Positions 59,118 to 64,000 of a stretch of 64,000 nt of DNA are shown here, in pieces. Within the stretch, counting starts at the first letter, position 1. Each line of letters starts with the position of its first letter. The stretch is from Astragalus membranaceus. Its lineage: Eukaryota > Streptophyta > Magnoliopsida > Fabales > Fabaceae. The stretch lies in the NCBI GenBank assembly GCA_039519185.1, contig CM076848.1:119574656-119638655 (forward strand), in the 5' to 3' direction. The notes beneath the pieces are model-generated. The model did no database searches and was not told the origin of the DNA. It saw only the letters and a list, made by a program, of their open reading frames with translations. Both the position numbers and the translations under genes were made by a program.

Positions 59118-61675
59118 TAAAAACGCCCTAAAATTATTTAATTAATTTATTTAATTAAGTAATTGGGGATTTAAATTAAATTATTTGATGTAATTTAATT
59201 AATTGAATTTATGTTAATATGCGTAGGAAGTGGTAGAAAGTGGAGGTGCCAAACCAAATGGACTTGGGCCTAAGTGAGAAGCCCAAGCCCATTATCCTTG
59301 TCATATGCGAAGTGGAGTAGCGCATAGGGGGTTAGGGTTTTGTTAGTTGTTGCGAAATCAAAAGAGAAAAGCAAGAAAGAAAGAAAAGAGCGTGAGATAG
59401 AGAGAGAGAGCAAGGAGACGCCGTAAGGAGAGAAGAGGAAGAGGAGAGAAGTCGCTAACAAGGAAGAGCAAGGAGCTTGATTTTGTTGCTGTGGTCCTGT
59501 ACGTGATTATCTCCGGAGTCTCCGTTCTTCAATTTCGAGGTTAGGGGAGCTCTATCACTCTATTTAATAGTTCATATGATGAGTCCTAGATCTAGGGTTA
59601 GAATAGAGTTCTTGATGCATTGGTGATGTTGGATTTTATATATAGATGTATGCGAATTGATGTATGCATGATTCTTGATGTTTCTTGATGCTTTGTTGGT
59701 ATTGGCCATTATATGTATGTGTGTATGCGAGTGGGATTAATCATGAGACTGAAATTCTTGATATGTATGCGTTTGTGTTGGTGGATTGTGACATTCGAAT
59801 TGATCATGAAACTGAAATTGTGTTGGATGTTGCTTGTGTTGTTCGCAAAATTGGGTGGATGGTGTATAGGCGCCTAGGGCGCCAAGGGGATAGGGAAGAC
59901 AATGCTCAATTGAATTTTTGAGGAATTAATTAAGATAAGTGTATTTTTGGTGGCTGGAAAATGTTGAGTTTTTATAATTCAAAGTTGTTAAGAAAACAAT
60001 TTTCAGTGTTAAAAAGCGTTTTGGTAAAATTCTGGGTGTTGCCACTGTGTTCTGGGCGCTGGGCGCCTGTGCTGGGCGCTGGGCGCCTGAGGCATGTCTG
60101 TTGCGCGTGGTGCGCGCGCCTGGGCGCTAGGCGCCCGTGTCTTGTTTGTGTTGCGCTGTGTTGCGCGTTGCTCCCTGGGCGCTAGGCGCCCGTGTCCGTG
60201 TTGCGCTGCGCTGTGCGCGCGTGTTGCCCCTGGGCGCTAGGCGCCCGTGTCTGTGTTGTGCGCGCCTGGGCGCTGAGCGCCTGTGGCGCTGTGTTGTGTT
60301 GCGTTGTTGTTGCCTGGGCGCTGGGCGCCTGTGCACTTGTTGCCTGGTTGCCTGGGCGCCTAAGGCGCCTGTTCCCTGGATGTTGCCTAATTTTTCCAAA
60401 ATTGTTTTTATCATAACTTTTGACTTAGACGTCCGTTTTGAACGATTCGAAAAGTGTCGTGAAGCTTTTTACGTTGTCTATTTGTGGGTTCAATTTTTAA
60501 AATGAAAAATTGTTATTTTCTGACGGTTTGTGGGCGCCCAAGTGGCTGTCCCCGGTGATCGTCCCAGTGACATTGAAAAATGACGTGGAACTCTTTAAAA
60601 ATCCCTTTTGGTGTATAAACAACAGTTTTAACACGGTAGTGTCAAAATGACTGTTTTGCCCCTAGTGGCCAAAGTGAATGATAATGATGTGTAAATGACG
60701 AGGATGCCCTTGGTGGTTAGTCAAATGACGTTTTTGCCCTCAGTGGCTAATGTTTGAGTTAAATGATGTTTATGTGTAAGTGACATTTGGGGCCTGAGTG
60801 GCTAAGTGATGTTAAGGTCTAAGTGGCCTAGTGATGTTGTGTGATGATTATGAATTTGACAGGTGCTGTGCTCCGTGCGAGCAAACAGGTAAGTGAGGGG
60901 TCACATTGTTGACTGTGATCTGAGTAATTGTGTGATTTTGTGAAGTGAGTGGTGCATGTCATAGAGTCTCATGCCCATATGCATAAAACCCAGTGATGTT
61001 TTGAGGCCTGAGTGGCTAAGTGATGATGAGGCCTGAGTGGCTAAGCGACGTTTTGTGAAAAGGTACCTTCATGCATATACCCGCGAGTGGGTTGCATTTC
61101 ATAAATCTACATGACGTGAAATGAGTTATTGTAAATGATGTAAGAGATGACTAGGATGTGAATATTTGGTGTTTTGGATGCTGATTGTTCTAGTGCGTAG
61201 CCTATGATTAGTGCTTATCATACTTCCTATTATATAGACTGAAATGATGCTCACCCTTTCCTGTTTGAATGTTACCCCCGTGTTGGTAACGTGCAGGTGA
61301 TTCCCAGTGAAGGTATTAGCTTCACTTTTTGAGTCGAGTCGTCATGCTCTGACACGTAGCACTCAGGGGGGGAAACGAACTCGGCATTTATTTAATGATT
61401 TTTGGTTGTTATGTCCATGTGGACTATTTGGTTATGTTTTACTATTTCCGCTGCGTAGTTGGTTGTGTTATGTTGAGTTTTATAAGTGACGTGAAATGAG
61501 ATTGGAGATTCTTTAATTGTGATGTGCTACGCGTATACATGAGTATTGAGTTGAACTGTTTTTCAAGACTGCTAAGCGACGTTTTATTGAAGTATGTGTA
61601 ACATTCCCTATGAACGAGATTTTTTTTAAACTCTGATTTTTATAAACAAAGTAACGGGTAGAAAGGGGTGTTACA
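59118..61675 (+). mobile_element. TekB-2 5' LTR
   Basis: About 2.56 kb similar to the TekB-1 LTRs, ending GAAAGGGGTGTTACA at 61675. The normal 5' end (TGTAACACCCTAAAATT) is not seen: the sequence reads TAAAAACGCCCTAAAATT straight after P2, so the terminal bases were lost or separated by the palindromes. GA-rich tract near 59350-59470, AGGTTAGGGGAGCTC near 59540, GGCGCC tract at 60050-60375, donor-like CAAACAG/GTAAGTGAG at 60888/60889 and GTGCAG/GTGATT at 61296/61297. No gene. Confidence 0.88.
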
Positions 61676-61679
61676 TAAG

Positions 61680-61691
61680 TGGTATCAGAGC
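61680..61691 (+). other. TekB-2 primer-binding site
   Basis: TGGTATCAGAGC, four bases after the LTR end. Confidence 0.92.
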
Positions 61692-61786
61692 AGTTCGGTC
61701 TGTCCGGCCGGTAGTTGAGTCGTCGTGTTGAGTAACATTGAGTTTGTTACTCGTTTTTGAATTCTGTTTTCTGTTGCAGTGCTAGA

Positions 61787-64000
61787 ATGGCCAGACGAGA
61801 CGACGCTGCTCTTGCTGCTGCATTGCAAGCTATAGCTCAGGCGATGCAGGGTCAGCCGAATGCTGGAGATAATGCTGGTTTTAGAAGTCTGACAACCTTC
61901 CAGAGGGAGAATCCGCCCACCTTTAAGGGCAAATATGATCCAGATGGTGCTATGGCTTGGCTGAAGGAGATCGAGAGGATTTTCAGGGTGATGAACTGTA
62001 CTGTTGAGCAGAAGGTCCGCTTTGGTACCCATATGTTAGCCGAGGAAGCCGACGACTGGTGGTTGGCTACTAGGCAGAGGTTAGAGGCTGTGCAGGAAGA
62101 GATTACTTGGGAGGTATTCAGCAGGGAATTTCTGAGGAAGTATTTTCCTGAAGACGTCCGAGGGAAGAAGGAGATAGAGTTTTTAGAGCTGAAGCAGGGT
62201 GGTATGTCTGTGACTGCCTATGCGGCAAAATTTGTGGAGCTAGCAAAATTTTATCCACACTATAGTGAGGCTACGGCTGAATTTTCAAAATGCATAAAAT
62301 TTGAGAATGGGTTAAGGCCTGATATTAAACAGGCCGTTGGTTATCAGAAGATTCGTGTGTTCGCAGATCTGGTTGACAGTTGCAGAATTTTCGAGGAGGA
62401 CAGTACTGCTCGCTACAAAGCTACTTCTGAGAGAAAGGGCAAGTTTCAGAGTCGAAGCAAGCCGTACGAGGTTCCTGCGGGTAAGAGTTATCAGAAGGCT
62501 GCTGGGGGTAAGGGTCCTAGTGGGGGAGATGCTCCTGCTAGCATTGTCTGTTATAAGTGTGGCAAGCCTGGCCACAAGAGTACTACATGCAGGTCGGATG
62601 ACAGAAATTGTTACCGTTGTGGTAAAAAGGGTCATATGGCAGCTGAGTGTAAGGTCAAGGATGTGTTGTGTTTCAACTGTGGTGAGTCTGGGCATATCAG
62701 TACAAAGTGTACAAAGCCGAAAAAGGAAAGGTCTACTGGGAAGGTATTTGCATTGGCAAGGGAGGAGCCTGATGATGATGATGGTCTGATTAGAGGTACG
62801 TGTTTTATTAATGGTACTTCTCTGAAATCTCTTATTGATACTGGTGCTACCCATTGTTTTATTTCTGTTGATTGCTGTAAAAGATTGGGTCTTGTTTTAT
62901 CTGCTATGTGTGGGGATATGGTTGTCGATACTCCTGCGAAGGGGTCGGTGATTACGTCCCAGGTGTGTTCTCAGTGTCCCGTGTCGATCTTCGGCAGGGA
63001 CTTTATTGTGAATTTTGTCTGTTTGCCATTGAGAGGTCTGGATGTAATCCTAGGCATGGACTGGTTAGAGAATAATCACGTTCATATCAACTGTCGTAGC
63101 AAGTCGGTTAGTTTCGGTGAGGAAAATTCCGTTTTGATATCTGCTGGTCAGCTAAAGAAGTTGAAGAAAGAAGGAGTTCAGTTGTTTGCGTTGATGGCTT
63201 CGTTGTCTGCTGAGAGTCAGTCCGTTATTGAGGAACTGAAGGTAGTACGTGAATTTCCTGAGGTCTTTCCTGATGAAATTCCGGGTGTGCCACCGGAAAG
63301 AGAAGTTGAATTTTCGATTGATCTTGTACCTGGTACGAGGCCTGTGTCTATGGCTCCGTACAGAATGTCGGCGTCGGAACTGTCTGAGTTGAAGACGCAA
63401 CTTGAAGAATTGCTTGAGAAGAAGTTTGTAAGACCGAGTGTATCGCCGTGGGGGGCTCCGGTATTGTTAGTGAAAAAGAAAGATGGGAGCATGAGGTTAT
63501 GTGTGGACTATCGTCAGTTGAATAAGGTAACTATCAAGAATAAGTATCCGCTTCCGAGGATCGACGATCTGATGGACCAGTTAGTGGGTGCCCGTGTTTT
63601 CAGCAAAATTGATTTGAGGTCCGGATATCATCAGATTAAAGTAAAAGATGAAGATGTTCAGAAGACGGCGTTCAGGACAAGGTATGGACATTATGAGTAT
63701 TCAGTAATGCCGTTCGGTGTGACCAATGCTCCTGGTGTATTTATGGAATATATGAACCGTATTTTCCATGATTACCTAGATCGGTTTGTGGTGATCTTCA
63801 TAGATGATATTCTAGTTTATTCTAAGTCGGATGAAGAGCATGCTGAGCACCTGAAGTCAGTGTTGGAAGTTTTAAAGGAGAAAAAGCTGTACGCTAAGTT
63901 ATCGAAGTGTGAGTTCTGGCTGAAAGAGGTGAGTTTCCTTGGGCACGTGATTTCTGGTAATGGTATTGCGGTTGATCCGGCAAAAGTAGAAGCAGTGTTG
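61787..64000 (+). CDS. gag-pol: TekB-2 gag-pol polyprotein, open to window end
   Basis: From ATG at 61787 (MARRDDAALAAALQAIAQAM) I read 738 codons without a stop to the last base. Gag has the capsid-like region, then three CCHC knuckles at about residues 254-307. Protease DTGATHCF is near residue 351, RT begins near 545 (SVSPWGAPVLLVKKKDG), and FIDD is near 671-674. RNase H, integrase and the chromodomain-like tail should follow outside the window. It is the only copy here whose RT core is complete and joined in frame to gag. CTGTTTTCTGTTGCAG ends at 61779, an acceptor-like site 7 bases before the ATG. A Gly-to-Arg change (LARE here, LAGE in TekB-1) follows the third knuckle. Whether the element is intact overall cannot be judged from here. 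Confidence 0.93.
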   Translation, partial: MARRDDAALAAALQAIAQAMQGQPNAGDNAGFRSLTTFQRENPPTFKGKYDPDGAMAWLKEIERIFRVMNCTVEQKVRFGTHMLAEEADDWWLATRQRLEAVQEEITWEVFSREFLRKYFPEDVRGKKEIEFLELKQGGMSVTAYAAKFVELAKFYPHYSEATAEFSKCIKFENGLRPDIKQAVGYQKIRVFADLVDSCRIFEEDSTARYKATSERKGKFQSRSKPYEVPAGKSYQKAAGGKGPSGGDAPASIVCYKCGKPGHKSTTCRSDDRNCYRCGKKGHMAAECKVKDVLCFNCGESGHISTKCTKPKKERSTGKVFALAREEPDDDDGLIRGTCFINGTSLKSLIDTGATHCFISVDCCKRLGLVLSAMCGDMVVDTPAKGSVITSQVCSQCPVSIFGRDFIVNFVCLPLRGLDVILGMDWLENNHVHINCRSKSVSFGEENSVLISAGQLKKLKKEGVQLFALMASLSAESQSVIEELKVVREFPEVFPDEIPGVPPEREVEFSIDLVPGTRPVSMAPYRMSASELSELKTQLEELLEKKFVRPSVSPWGAPVLLVKKKDGSMRLCVDYRQLNKVTIKNKYPLPRIDDLMDQLVGARVFSKIDLRSGYHQIKVKDEDVQKTAFRTRYGHYEYSVMPFGVTNAPGVFMEYMNRIFHDYLDRFVVIFIDDILVYSKSDEEHAEHLKSVLEVLKEKKLYAKLSKCEFWLKEVSFLGHVISGNGIAVDPAKVEAVL

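Overview
The window is repeat-only plant nuclear DNA, about 64 kb of nested LTR retrotransposons. I see no host gene, rRNA, or functional tRNA. The coding parts are Ty3/gypsy gag-pol of the Tekay/Del chromovirus type: gag with three CCHC knuckles, then protease, RT, RNase H, integrase and a C-terminal chromodomain-like tail, with a TGGTATCAGAGC (initiator-Met tRNA) primer site. A further LTR of Tat/Ogre type suggests a dicot, plausibly a legume; that assignment is an inference.

Names used here. TekA is the family whose LTR begins TGTAACGCCCC. TekB is the family whose LTR begins TGTAACACCCTAAAA. TekN is a non-autonomous relative with a 2.1-kb internal region that lacks gag-pol. Ogre-1 is the Tat/Ogre-like element.

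Layout. 1-2902: right-hand part of an Ogre-1 LTR. 2903-6868: 3' part of gag plus pol of TekA-1 (+). 6869-9100: its LTR, interrupted by a TekN array (-) at 9101-52074 that is bounded by the 5-bp target duplication CCTTC. 52080-52420: rest of the TekA-1 LTR, followed by primer site and the 5' part of gag. 52951-52955: the gag is cut by Ogre-1 at the same GGAAG site seen at 2903. 52956-56524: full Ogre-1 LTR. 56525-58464: start of the Ogre-1 internal region. 58465-59117: two long head-to-head palindromes carrying tRNA-like promoter boxes. 59118-64000: a second TekB element (+) whose reading frame is open to the window end.

The TekN array reads LTR1-int-LTR2-int-LTR3, three LTRs sharing two internal regions. 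LTR1 and LTR2 each hold a TekB-1 insertion (-) at the same CTTCG site; LTR3 is an empty site. Each TekB-1 copy in turn holds a TekA-2 insertion in its RT region: only a solo LTR in copy 1 (16981-19501), a whole element in copy 2 (34164-42318). This is the expected product of unequal crossing-over between the two LTRs of one TekN element, followed by LTR-LTR loss of TekA-2 in one copy. The outer TekA-1 also has one LTR shared between two internal regions, so tandem, LTR-sharing duplication appears twice in the same nest.

All TekA and TekB-1 reading frames seen are broken (a nonsense codon in TekA-1 pol, a 631-bp RT deletion in TekA-2, an insertion plus deletion in TekB-1). Only TekB-2 at the right end looks intact as far as it can be read. 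TekN keeps the primer site, polypurine tract, the last codons of pol and LTR ends of the Tekay type, so it probably depended on proteins from such relatives. The least explained structures are the pair of palindromes at 58465-59117.
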